Positions 23,991-32,000 of a DNA stretch of 32,000 nucleotides are shown one piece after another (within the stretch, counting starts at the first letter, position 1; each line of letters opens with the position of its first letter). The DNA is taken from contig NZ_WBSL01000014.1 in assembly GCF_009377345.1 (NCBI RefSeq), positions 1 through 32,000 on the forward strand, written 5' to 3'. A program made the translations under genes and the position numbers. The stretch comes from Deinococcus terrestris (GTDB lineage: Bacteria > Deinococcota > Deinococci > Deinococcales > Deinococcaceae). The notes under the pieces were generated by a model. That model did no database searches, was not told where the DNA came from, and worked only from the letters and a program-made list of their open reading frames with translations.

Positions 23991-25643
23991 TTAAGCCAAC
24001 ATCAGGGCTTGACGCAGGGTGCCGCTGAGCGTCTGGACCCGCTGGGGAGAAAAGGAGAAATTCACTCCAGCCGTGTGAAGCAGTTCGGGGAGAGGTCTTG
24101 TGTTCCCCAGACGAAGCGCCTGGGCCAGGCTCCCAAAGGCTTGGTCCGGATCCAGCCGCACGGTCTCCACGAACTCGAACGCCCAGCCCCAGGCCAGGGC
24201 GTACTCAATCCCCACCAGGGGGCGGCGGACCAACTGCTGGGAGAGGTACCCCAGATCAGCGTACGCCTCGCCGCTCCGGTCCACCCCGGTGGGGTACTGC
24301 TGCTGGATAGCCTGCCACACCTCGGCCAGGCGGACCGCAGTGATCTCCTCCGGGGTGGTGTAGAACCACTCCTGAAACTCGTCCATGACGCACTGGGCAC
24401 ACATGCGCGAGAGGGTCTGCTCGTAGAAGCGCACCCGGTAACGGTTGGCCCCGTCCATGTCAAAGAACTCGGGCAGGCGGTCCAGGGACCACAGCTCGAA
24501 CACCTGAGCCACGAATTCCCGCATCTCCACACCGGGAAAAGCGTGCCAGAACGGCGCACCTGGAGCGACCCCCGTGAGCTGCGCGACGTGGCCGAGTTCG
24601 TGGAACAGCACCTGATAGGAGCTGGGCGTCGGGTGCAGATTCATCTGCACGTAGGGCTGATGGGACGCCGCCAGATAGTCGGTGTAGGACCTGGCTGCCT
24701 TGCCCGGTCGGGCCGTGAGATCCAGGTGACCTTCAGCGTACAGACGGGTCACGTGGTCACTCAGGCCCGGCAGGGTTCCGGCCAGAGTCCGCGCCACCTG
24801 CTGCATCACCTCAGCCTCCGTCCCAAAGCGCGGGAGCGCCCGCCCACTGAAGGGATTGACCGCAAGGTCCCAAGGATGTAACCGGTCCACCCCCAGCAGC
24901 TCCCGGCGCTTCTCCCGGAACTCGACCAGCAGGGGCGCGAGGGACTGGCGAACGTTGGCGCGAAACTGCTGGACCTGTGCCGGGCTGTAGTCGAAGCGTT
25001 CCAATCCCTGCCAGAGGTGGCGGTGGACCGTGGCCTCCCCGCTGCGCCGGGCCATCTCCCGGCGCAGCTCCAGGCTGGCGCGGTAGCGGCCCACCACTTC
25101 CGGCGCGATGCGGGCCAGCGAGGCCCGTTGGCTCAGGAAGGCGGCCCGCCTCAAGTCCCGGTCGGGCGAGGTGGACCACTGGCTGAGTTGCGCCGCGCTG
25201 ACCTCCTCGCCGTTCCACTCGTAGCGCCGCTGAGCGTACAGCGAGGTGATCTCCCCGGCGATCACCTCCACTTGCCCTTCCAGGTCGCCGCTGGGCTGCT
25301 CCGCTTGCCGGGCCATGACCCGCAGGTACAGGTACGTCTGTCGCCAGTCGGCGGGCACCGCGAAGCGCTCGCCCCAGGACACGGCGAGGAGGGCGGTCTG
25401 ATCATGCCAGGTGCGCAGCCTGGGCGCGTGCTGGGTCAGGAATTCATGGCGGGCCGCGCGGGCCTGCTCATCGGACGTGTTCGCCTGGAAGTCCCGCACC
25501 AGGGCGGTGTTGTGCTCGTACACCTCCGATTCCAGGGCGGCCCAGTTCAGCAACCACTCCCGAAAAGCCTGGTCGCTGTCCACCGTCGCCCCATGCAGGT
25601 GCTGGTACCGTTCCTCCCACGTGTGCTGCGTGGTCACCGTCAT
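23991..25643 (-). CDS. M3-family zinc oligoendopeptidase
   Basis: A 550-residue protein of the size of PepF-type enzymes. The zinc site HELGH is at about residue 347, and a second acidic region (PGVEMREFVAQVFE) about 25 residues later supplies the third ligand, as in the M3 family. The catalytic region is surrounded by typical M3 phrases, for example YTDYLAASHQPYVQMNLHPT before it and ANRYRVRFYEQTL after it. M3 oligopeptidases are cytoplasmic zinc enzymes that cut peptides of up to about 20 residues; no signal peptide is seen. The ATG at 25643 has no strong Shine-Dalgarno. It is the first gene of a same-strand series with the small peptide and the helical-repeat protein, so a role in processing or destroying that peptide is likely but inferred. 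Confidence 0.9.
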   Translation of the reverse strand: MTVTTQHTWEERYQHLHGATVDSDQAFREWLLNWAALESEVYEHNTALVRDFQANTSDEQARAARHEFLTQHAPRLRTWHDQTALLAVSWGERFAVPADWRQTYLYLRVMARQAEQPSGDLEGQVEVIAGEITSLYAQRRYEWNGEEVSAAQLSQWSTSPDRDLRRAAFLSQRASLARIAPEVVGRYRASLELRREMARRSGEATVHRHLWQGLERFDYSPAQVQQFRANVRQSLAPLLVEFREKRRELLGVDRLHPWDLAVNPFSGRALPRFGTEAEVMQQVARTLAGTLPGLSDHVTRLYAEGHLDLTARPGKAARSYTDYLAASHQPYVQMNLHPTPSSYQVLFHELGHVAQLTGVAPGAPFWHAFPGVEMREFVAQVFELWSLDRLPEFFDMDGANRYRVRFYEQTLSRMCAQCVMDEFQEWFYTTPEEITAVRLAEVWQAIQQQYPTGVDRSGEAYADLGYLSQQLVRRPLVGIEYALAWGWAFEFVETVRLDPDQAFGSLAQALRLGNTRPLPELLHTAGVNFSFSPQRVQTLSGTLRQALMLA

Positions 25644-25792
25644 ACCGAAGTATTGACCATGCAGCGGCGACCTGCCTCAAGAATCAGGCGGTCTGAGTGG
25701 GAGAGGAGAGCTCTCGGTGAGGTCCCGGTAAGAGACGGCGTGCCACGATGTAGGCCCATGCGACGGTTGACGCCGGTTTCCCCGGAGGACCC

Positions 25793-26407
25793 ATGCTCTC
25801 CGCCCTGTTGATTCTGGAAGGTAAGGAGCCGCGCGCCTTCGACATGGTGTACCTCCGCCAGAAGAGCAGCCGGGAGGCCATCGCCGCCCAGACCTGGCAG
25901 TGCAAGTTCTGCGGCAAGCCCATGCAGCCGCGCATGGGCGCGATCCGCAGTTGGTATTTCGCCCACGCTCGCGAGGCCAGCGAATGCCCCTTCGAGGCCG
26001 AGAGCGAGAAAGAAAGCCCCCAGCACGTCGCCCTGAAGCGGGCGGCCGGGGAGGCGCTGCGCCAGCACTTCGGGACCCAGGTGCAGTCCCTGGAGTACGA
26101 GGTGCGGTTTCCGCATATCAAGCGCATCGCCGACGCCCTGCTGATCCTCAAGGACGGGACGCGGGTGGCGGTGGAAGCCCAGCTCAGCCCCCTGACCCTC
26201 CAGCAGCTTCAGGGGCGCACCGACTCCTACCTGCGTGACGAGATCGAGCCAGTGTGGGTCTTTCTGGAGGGAGAGGCGGGCGGCCTGAAGGAGGGCGGGC
26301 TGTGGGACAAGTGCCGCGACTGGCTGCTCAGCGAGGGGCTGCTGGTGCTGACGGCGCGGGCCACGATCACCCAGACCGCTATGACACTGCCTGAGCTGCC
26401 GGTGTGA
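25793..26407 (+). CDS. CoiA-like competence nuclease family protein
   Basis: A 204-residue protein. A zinc-ribbon-like start (WQCKFCGKPM, Cys37 and Cys40) is followed by YFAH (His58), then a helix (ESEKESPQHVALKRAAGEAL) and a PD-(D/E)xK-type core: RIADALLIL with Asp114 and RVAVEAQLS with Glu128 and Gln130, then GRTDSY. This order (Cys pair, FAH, ESExxxH, RxAD, ExQxS, RTxxY) is that of the CoiA family, linked to competence and DNA processing. The ATG has a CGGAGG site 4 bases upstream. It is divergent from the peptidase gene and is followed within 1 bp by the next gene. Its place beside a restriction-modification pair suggests DNA processing or defence, without proof. Confidence 0.8.
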   Translation: MLSALLILEGKEPRAFDMVYLRQKSSREAIAAQTWQCKFCGKPMQPRMGAIRSWYFAHAREASECPFEAESEKESPQHVALKRAAGEALRQHFGTQVQSLEYEVRFPHIKRIADALLILKDGTRVAVEAQLSPLTLQQLQGRTDSYLRDEIEPVWVFLEGEAGGLKEGGLWDKCRDWLLSEGLLVLTARATITQTAMTLPELPV

Positions 26408-26408
26408 C

Positions 26409-27401
26409 GTGACGGGTGACCTGGGCGAGGGAGTGGAGCTGGAGGGGGAAGCGTGCCCCACACCCGACCGACGCGACGAGTTCACGGTGTTTACCCGCTC
26501 AGCCACTTTCAGCCTCACGGGCTTTGAGCGGCAGCGCCGCATCACCGGGTTCGAGGCCGCGGCGTGCCAGCCCGTCGGCGTACTGGTGGCCCAGAGGCTC
26601 CACCTTACCCCGCCCGTCGTGGCCCAGCAGACCCTGCGCTTTCAAGCCGAGCGGCAGCAGATGCGGGTAGCCTTTCACGACGGGCGCCTGCGAATTCACG
26701 CGCACCCCTGGACCACCCCTGGCATGGTGCGGTTCCTGGTCCGGTCCCTGCGGCGGTATGGGGTGCTGGAAGAGGCCGAGTTGCGCACGCTCTATCACCA
26801 GTGGCGGGCGCCAGGCACCCGGCTCGACTTCCTCGACCTACACCGCTACCCGGAAGTCTTCGTCCAGACCCCGGCCGGGCCATGGACGCTCACCACCTGG
26901 GTCCGGCTTGGCACCCCGTATGGGGTCCTCCCGAGAGACACCGGAGGCTGGAGCCGCGAATGGTATGTCCACGAGGCCGCCCGCTTCTGGCTCGCCCGGG
27001 GGCGAACCCCCACCGAGGCACAGGAGTGGGACGCCGACGTGCGGGCGCTGGTGGCGGCGACCCTCGCCACGCCGCCCCTGCCCCGCTATTTCGTGCCGTC
27101 CAGCGCGGGACCCTTCTCCCGGGTCACGGTGCGGGGTCGAGAAGCGTACCGGCTGGACCTCGACCACCTGCCGGAGGGACCGTACTTCACGCTGCGGGCC
27201 GGGGGGGTGGCCGTGACGTACTCGGTGGAAGGCCGCGCGTTCCTGGCCGACACGGCGGGGAGTGTGAGCGTCGTGACGCCGTTTCTGACCCGGCGCCTGC
27301 TGGAGGCCCTGTGGCTTCCCGCGCAGGACCCGAGCATTACTTGGCTGTCAGCCGGAGTGGCGTTCAAAGAGGCCCTGCGGCGCGGCGGGCTGAGCGTGTA
27401 G
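26409..27401 (+). CDS. Unknown protein coupled to the CoiA-like gene
   Basis: A 330-residue protein from a GTG start one base after the CoiA-like stop. The middle is mixed: a helical segment (PGMVRFLVRSLRRYGVLEEA), then aromatic-rich sequence (GWSREWYVHEAARFWLARGR). The last third is beta-rich (RVTVRGREAYRLDLDHLPEG, then YFTLRAGGVAVTYSVEGRAF). No signal peptide or membrane helix is seen and I do not recognise a family. The tight spacing suggests it works with the CoiA-like protein. The start could be slightly later, since no clear ribosome site precedes it. Confidence 0.6.
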   Translation: MTGDLGEGVELEGEACPTPDRRDEFTVFTRSATFSLTGFERQRRITGFEAAACQPVGVLVAQRLHLTPPVVAQQTLRFQAERQQMRVAFHDGRLRIHAHPWTTPGMVRFLVRSLRRYGVLEEAELRTLYHQWRAPGTRLDFLDLHRYPEVFVQTPAGPWTLTTWVRLGTPYGVLPRDTGGWSREWYVHEAARFWLARGRTPTEAQEWDADVRALVAATLATPPLPRYFVPSSAGPFSRVTVRGREAYRLDLDHLPEGPYFTLRAGGVAVTYSVEGRAFLADTAGSVSVVTPFLTRRLLEALWLPAQDPSITWLSAGVAFKEALRRGGLSV

Positions 27402-27701
27402 AGCTGTAGAGCGCCCACTAATGGAGGTTGTGTTGCATGTTGGAACTATCCCCCTGTTGATGAAGTTGCCTGGCTCGCCCATAAGCAGGCCATTGGAAGC
27501 TCCACAAACTGGCGCCATTGTTCGGAAGCGATGTTTCTCCAGCGTCTGCCCGTGTGATTGCTTGACTTCGTGCCGGTAGCAGCTTACTCAAACCGCCATC
27601 TGAGCGAAGCTTCCGCGACAAGGCCGCGCCCCATGTCGTGAAACAGGGGCGCGGTTGACCAGGCACGGCAATGGCCGAAGCACGGAGCCAGACCGGTAGG
27701 C
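27402..27701. other. Intergenic region with no recognised gene
   Basis: A 300-bp gap between convergent genes. A frame of 82 codons on the minus strand (27418-27666) has no ribosome site, no recognisable domain and unusual composition for a gene here. The gap may be a relic of a mobile element, but no terminal repeats or transposase motif are visible. A perfect 9-bp inverted repeat (27624-27654) is the only clear element. Confidence 0.4.
27624..27654 (-). terminator. GC-rich hairpin downstream of the restriction gene
   Basis: CCGCGCCCC at 27624-27632 pairs perfectly with GGGGCGCGG at 27646-27654 around a 13-base loop. It lies 47 bp after the restriction gene stop at 27702. No T-run follows on the minus strand, so it is a stable hairpin terminator candidate rather than a classical one. 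Confidence 0.45.
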
Positions 27702-30290
27702 TCAGTACGAGGTTGCCAGTGCTGAGAGGTACAGGGCTTTGGCGTCCACTGCCCCTCGCACGGCAGCGCGGACCTCCGGCTGTTTCATATCAAGCATCCA
27801 GAACTGACCGCTCACCTCTGCGACCGACTGAATGCGGCGAAACTCCCCGCCGTAAGTCTCCGCAAAATCCGCCAGTCCCCTGAGTTTGGGCAGGGCATCG
27901 GCCAGGTGATGGCCGTGCGGGTCAATCAGGTCTGCGACCAGGGTGCCGCCTGGCTCCCGGCTGAAGAAGACGAAGTCGGGCCGCATCGCTCTCCAGTCCC
28001 CGCTGGCCGGATCTGTATAGGGGATCGCCAACGACTCTTGCAGCGCCCGGCTGGGATTGCGGTACCACCCTACGAAGCCTTCGCGCCCCATCTCCTGCTC
28101 CAGCACCTTCTTCTCCCACTCGTTGAGGTCCGCTGGAAAGGCCCCGGCGTCCGTTGCCATCAGATGCATCAAATAGGTGGCGAGGTCCTGTTCGGTGCCA
28201 TTCGGGAGCCGCTCCCTGCTCTCGGCCTGGGCCGCGACCGGGGCAACCAGGTTTCTTCGCTCGGGCTGGGTGGATTGCCGTTCAAGACGGTCGTATTCCG
28301 CTTTGCGCACGTCGCTCAGGCCCCGGCGTGCTTCGCGGGTCTCCGCCAGCCATTGGCGGGCCAGGCGGTCCGCCGCCCACTCCACGTACCGCACGAGATC
28401 CGGCACTTGCCCGGCGGCGGCCACGTCGATGTAAGCCTCCAGCAGGTCATCGTCCTGTGCGCCTTCGCCCGCGAGATGCTCGGCGTAGGACTTGCTCAGG
28501 GGAATGCTCAGGAGGCGCCCGGCCGCCTGGAACGACGCCAGGATAGCCCGTGGATCGGCACTCTCCGAGAAGGACCGGGTCACCGTGACGGTCCCGCCCA
28601 TCCGCCCACGCACCTCTTCTCCCCTCATGGTCCGCACGTTCTCGCGGGCCTGGTCGAGCTTCTGGCTGTATTTCCGCGACTTCTCGTCCAGCACACCGTG
28701 CAGATGGGCGAAGGCTTGCTCGACGGCTCCCTCCACCAGATGGTCGCGCGACAGCGCGGCTGCCAGAGCGGTCAGGCGGCGGATCGGCTTCACGTCCTTG
28801 CGGGGCAGGGTCAGGGTGGGCAGACGCTCGAACAAGGTCCACACCTCGGGATCGACTGCCGCGTTGGGGTGCAGTGTGACCGGATCGAACAGAACGCGCC
28901 GGTCCTGGTTGGCCCCCGTGTCGTCCTCGCCCTGGCTGGTGTCCCCCTTGATCAACATCGCCGCCACGGCCTTGGCCGTCTGCCGGTCGAAGAAGGGCAG
29001 CAGGCAGTCGACCGAGTTGAGCAGCTCGTTGCCCGGAATGCGTTGGGCCAGCGGCGTCCGCATCATGCGGCCCAGCAACTGGGTGATGTGTGTCTGATCC
29101 TGCGCGGGCCGAAAGGACACCAGCACCTCGGCCCTGGGACAGTCCCAACCGGTGGAGATGGCGGATTTCGCCAGGAGAACCCGCACCCGCGTGGTGTCTT
29201 GAACCCGTTCTGGAGCGATGTAGGGCACCAATTCCCCCATCAGGGTCAGGTCCTTGTGCTCCCCGAAGACGTTCGCAATGGCGCCGGGCGGCAAGTCCGG
29301 CCACTGGGCATGAATGGTCTGAACGATGGCGTTCAGCTCCTCCAGCTCCTGAAGTTCCTGGCCTTTGGCGCGGTCGGCCACTTGCACCACCAGCAAGGGG
29401 ACGACCGGGTCGATGCGCTGTTCGTGGGCATACTCCGCCCAAGCCTGGGTGGACGCCTTGATCTTGTCCACCGCCCGCCCCAGCAGCGTGAGGTCGTATT
29501 TGCCCTCCGTGGTGGGGATGCTCAGGACGATGTCGTCTTTCAGCAACCCAGACGCCTGCACCAGCTCGGAGTTCACGAGCACGGAAGGCAGCGCCATCCG
29601 CTCCGTGGCCCCCTTCATGGCGTCCTCGAACCGCTTCACTGTGGCGGAGATGCCCCACACGATGGGGATCGCCGGAGTCCTGTTTTTGCCGTTGATCAGC
29701 CGCTGAACAATCGTGGAGCGCTCATTATCGTTGCGGTCCCTGCCCATGCCCCGGTGGGCCTCGTCGAGCACCATGTACAGCGTCAGGTGCTCATCCTCGA
29801 TGGTGTTGCGGATGGTGTCGTAGATCGAGGACTGGAGGTTGTCTGGCCGCAGCAGGAAGCCGCCTTCCTCCTGCACGGCCTCCCCGCGCACCAGCCGGGA
29901 GTTCTTGGACAGCTTCTGGGTGTTCAGGAAATAGACGTGGCCGGGGCGAAACTTCGGTTCTCCGAAATCCGCCTCGATCACTCTCAACCGCGAGTCCAAC
30001 TCCGACGCTGCCGCTTGGAGGCGAATGCGCGACTGCTCGTTGAGCGAGGGGTCATCCGAGAACCACAGCACCACGGCGCCCGGATCGGCGGGAAGGTTGT
30101 ATTCGTCCGCCCCGAAGAAAAGGGCCTCGATGACGGCCGCCGCCATCACTGTCTTGCCTGCGCCGGTTGTCGCCGTCAGGGAGAACTGCGACAGACTGCC
30201 GTCCCACTGATAGTTCTTCCGGGCCTTCGCCAGATTCTTCAGCACCCGGCGCACCGCGTCGTCCTGATAGTCGTGAAGCGTGTACCGCAT
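27702..30290 (-). CDS. res: Type III restriction-type helicase/nuclease subunit (Res)
   Basis: An 862-residue SF2 helicase. It has a Q-motif-like start (LHDYQDDAV), Walker A ATTGAGKT at 40-47, DEAH box LDEAHRG at about 176, motif III GISAT, a motif V region AISTGWDCPRAEVLVS, and motif VI QLLGRMMRTP at about 406. These match Res subunits of type III systems, which translocate or switch on DNA and cut beside unmodified sites. The C-terminus has RPDFVFF at about 770 and DLIDPHGHH at about 787, where the nuclease core would be; the usual acidic-x-Lys pair is not obvious. The ATG shares one base with the methylase stop (TGATG), so mod and res are coupled. The protein looks intact and is slightly short for a Res subunit. 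Confidence 0.85.
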   Translation of the reverse strand: MRYTLHDYQDDAVRRVLKNLAKARKNYQWDGSLSQFSLTATTGAGKTVMAAAVIEALFFGADEYNLPADPGAVVLWFSDDPSLNEQSRIRLQAAASELDSRLRVIEADFGEPKFRPGHVYFLNTQKLSKNSRLVRGEAVQEEGGFLLRPDNLQSSIYDTIRNTIEDEHLTLYMVLDEAHRGMGRDRNDNERSTIVQRLINGKNRTPAIPIVWGISATVKRFEDAMKGATERMALPSVLVNSELVQASGLLKDDIVLSIPTTEGKYDLTLLGRAVDKIKASTQAWAEYAHEQRIDPVVPLLVVQVADRAKGQELQELEELNAIVQTIHAQWPDLPPGAIANVFGEHKDLTLMGELVPYIAPERVQDTTRVRVLLAKSAISTGWDCPRAEVLVSFRPAQDQTHITQLLGRMMRTPLAQRIPGNELLNSVDCLLPFFDRQTAKAVAAMLIKGDTSQGEDDTGANQDRRVLFDPVTLHPNAAVDPEVWTLFERLPTLTLPRKDVKPIRRLTALAAALSRDHLVEGAVEQAFAHLHGVLDEKSRKYSQKLDQARENVRTMRGEEVRGRMGGTVTVTRSFSESADPRAILASFQAAGRLLSIPLSKSYAEHLAGEGAQDDDLLEAYIDVAAAGQVPDLVRYVEWAADRLARQWLAETREARRGLSDVRKAEYDRLERQSTQPERRNLVAPVAAQAESRERLPNGTEQDLATYLMHLMATDAGAFPADLNEWEKKVLEQEMGREGFVGWYRNPSRALQESLAIPYTDPASGDWRAMRPDFVFFSREPGGTLVADLIDPHGHHLADALPKLRGLADFAETYGGEFRRIQSVAEVSGQFWMLDMKQPEVRAAVRGAVDAKALYLSALATSY

Positions 30291-32000
30291 CAGCCTGCCC
30301 TCCCGGAGTTGATCTGAAAGTTGTGCAGGTACGACTCGTACAGCCGCACCGAGGTCACCCCGCCGGGCAGATCGCGGCAGACCATCTGGAAGGCCGCGTC
30401 GTCGTCCGTGATCACGTACACCACCTGCACGCCCTGCGCCTGCGCCAGTGCGGCAAAGAATTCCCCTGCGCCGTCGAGGTTCTGAAGGACCCCGTAGCGC
30501 TCTGCGATGTCCCAGCCCTGCTCACCCAAGTCGTCGATGATCCGCCCCTGTGACCCGGCCCGCAGCCACAGCAGCGGCGCGATGCGCTGGAACGCCTTGT
30601 GATGGGACACCGAGAGCGGGGCCTCATAGGTCAGCGTGAAGAAGGCCGCGTTTTCCTCGAAGCCTTCCGACATGGGGAATTCGTCGGTGAACTTGTAGTC
30701 GCCCTTGATGGGGTCACCGTCCGGGGTCTCGCCCGTGATGGCCGCCCGGATGCGGGGCTTGGTGATGTGGTCGCAAATGCCCCACTGTTCCCAGTCGGGA
30801 TCGCCGGGGCGCAGACCATCCTGACGAAGCTTCTTGTGCTCCTCCGCCGCGACCTCGTTGTTGGTGACCAGGATGGATTGGCGCCGACCGCCATCCTGAC
30901 GGTTCAGGCGCATGACAGCGTGAGCAGTGGTGCCGGAGCCAGAGAAAAAGTCGAGGATGACGGCGTCGGGCTTGTCCGCGACAAAGAAGCGGAGGGCGTC
31001 TTCAACGGCGTAGAGAGACTTAGGAAAGGGGAAACGACGGTCAGGAAGAAACTGTGCAAGTAGACGACTTCCCTGCCAACCCGCATCGTGAGACACCTTA
31101 AACCATATTGTCAAAGGCTTCATTCCCTTGTCTGCGCCGTGAACCCATTTAGGATTCTTTACAGTACCAATTTGGGTTATTTTACCATTCTCGGCGGCTT
31201 CCACATATCCCGAAGTCAGATAATAAATCATAGATTTCTGGTGCTTATCATGTGCCAGTTGACCGAACTTTATGTAGCCTTTTTGGGCGTATTCAACAAC
31301 CTTTTCTCCAGAAAGCCCCCAAGACATTTCTCTGCCGTTCGATAGGACCGGGAAAACAGCATAGGTCCCTGGGGGCGCAACAATACTATGACGATCCTCT
31401 AAAATATCAAGGGGCCGTCCGACAGAATGAAAGGTGGCGTCCTCATTGAGAAATATGGGATAAAATAAGGATTTGGCGCGAGTCCTTGACCCGTTAGCCC
31501 CGTTACGCTTAAGCCGTCCCCACTCTACTTCGTCACCCTGCCCGGTCGACGCTTCTTCCCGAAGCATATCGTCTCCTTGGGGCTGAGGGCTCGAGGCGCC
31601 GAACATGACGAAGTAGACGAATTCATTGCAGCGCGAGAATTCACCTGCACGAGCCGATCCCTTTGTGCTAATTACGTTGGATATCATTTGAACCCGCGCT
31701 TCTGGGAACGTCTGCTCCAGCAGGAGCCCCAGCCGCAGGTACTCCTTCTCATCAATAGTGACGATCAGGACACTGTTATCCGGATTGAGCAACTCACGGG
31801 CAATTTTGAGCCGCCGCTCCATGAACGCCAGCCACTTGCTGTGGCGGTAGTCGTCATCGCTCGCCACATAGTCGTTGTTGTACTTCCAGTCTTTCGCGCC
31901 CGTGTTGTAGGGCGGATCAATGTAGATGGCGTCCACGCGGTGCCGATGCGTGTACGTCAGCAGTTCTAGGGCATGGAAGTTCTCGGCGTTGATGACCGTG
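30290..32000 (-). CDS. mod: Type III DNA adenine methyltransferase (Mod), 5' end outside the window
   Basis: At least 569 codons are visible; the reading frame runs off the right edge without a start, beginning with NAENFHALELL. The catalytic motif IDPPYNTG comes first, and the SAM-binding motif FSGSGTT follows much later (about 30935-30955). This is the order of beta-class N6-adenine methyltransferases such as type III Mod. The region between them (about 31090-31480) is distinctly more AT-rich than the rest and corresponds to the target recognition domain, so it may have been exchanged by recombination. The C-terminal part has strand-rich sequence ending SGRAG. It modifies the site that the Res partner recognises. 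The TGA shares one base with the res ATG. Confidence 0.9.
   Translation of the reverse strand, partial: TVINAENFHALELLTYTHRHRVDAIYIDPPYNTGAKDWKYNNDYVASDDDYRHSKWLAFMERRLKIARELLNPDNSVLIVTIDEKEYLRLGLLLEQTFPEARVQMISNVISTKGSARAGEFSRCNEFVYFVMFGASSPQPQGDDMLREEASTGQGDEVEWGRLKRNGANGSRTRAKSLFYPIFLNEDATFHSVGRPLDILEDRHSIVAPPGTYAVFPVLSNGREMSWGLSGEKVVEYAQKGYIKFGQLAHDKHQKSMIYYLTSGYVEAAENGKITQIGTVKNPKWVHGADKGMKPLTIWFKVSHDAGWQGSRLLAQFLPDRRFPFPKSLYAVEDALRFFVADKPDAVILDFFSGSGTTAHAVMRLNRQDGGRRQSILVTNNEVAAEEHKKLRQDGLRPGDPDWEQWGICDHITKPRIRAAITGETPDGDPIKGDYKFTDEFPMSEGFEENAAFFTLTYEAPLSVSHHKAFQRIAPLLWLRAGSQGRIIDDLGEQGWDIAERYGVLQNLDGAGEFFAALAQAQGVQVVYVITDDDAAFQMVCRDLPGGVTSVRLYESYLHNFQINSGRAG

Noticed and set aside
27418..27666. 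82-codon frame read as a possible transposase remnant
   Set aside because: No transposase motif, no terminal repeats and no ribosome site; it is reported only as an unexplained gap.
27906..30317. Open frame of about 800 codons on the plus strand opposite the res gene
   Set aside because: It is the antisense shadow of a gene with clear helicase motifs in GC-rich DNA; the translation is Gly/His/Gln-rich with no domain.

Overview
The window reads as part of a large conjugative plasmid, or an integrated plasmid-like element, from a GC-rich bacterium. Deinococcus or a close relative is my inference. It rests on the high GC content, the plasmid replication initiator with its iteron field, diderm-type type IV secretion (T4SS) proteins, and several start codons that lie 6 bases after a TANNNT box, as in the leaderless genes common in Deinococcus. 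No rRNA or tRNA gene and no intact insertion sequence was seen.

Layout. (1) 28-15643 is a conjugation block. A left operon on the minus strand (5502 down to 28) encodes VirB2-, VirB3-, VirB4-, VirB5- and VirB6-like proteins. A divergent plus-strand unit (5602-7895) encodes a VirB10-like protein and a small membrane protein. A minus-strand unit (12092 down to 9146) encodes a VirB9-like protein, a secreted Cys-containing protein and a degenerate phospholipase-D-like protein. A further minus-strand unit (15643 down to 12163) encodes a ribbon-helix-helix-like accessory protein, a MOBP-type relaxase, a membrane protein and the VirD4 coupling ATPase. An AT-rich foreign gene (7938-9005) sits between the converging ends of two of these units. 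(2) 15644-15956 holds a candidate oriT with a TATCCTG|CC nic-like core. (3) 15957-17354 has three small unknown genes. (4) 17440-20732 is the replication region: a RepA-type initiator, an AT-rich palindrome, eight iterons and a second plasmid protein with a possible winged-helix segment. (5) 20985-21909 has two small unknown genes. (6) 22063-25643 is a three-gene cassette: M3 metallopeptidase, small exported peptide, large helical-repeat protein. It looks like a peptide-signalling module and is the most interesting part of the window. (7) 25793-27401 is a CoiA-like nuclease with an unknown partner. (8) 27702-32000 is a type III-like restriction-modification pair; the methylase gene runs off the right edge.

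How it fits together. A near-identical 22-bp inverted-repeat site lies upstream of the virB10/virB2 divergent pair and of the virB9-like gene. A weaker copy lies upstream of the gene at 20985. This suggests one regulator controls the T4SS units. If the nic assignment is right, the strand nicked at about 15778/15779 would enter the recipient with the replication, signalling and restriction genes first and the tra genes last, the usual polarity of conjugative plasmids. No VirB8 or VirB11 homologue was recognised in the window; they may lie outside it or be absent.
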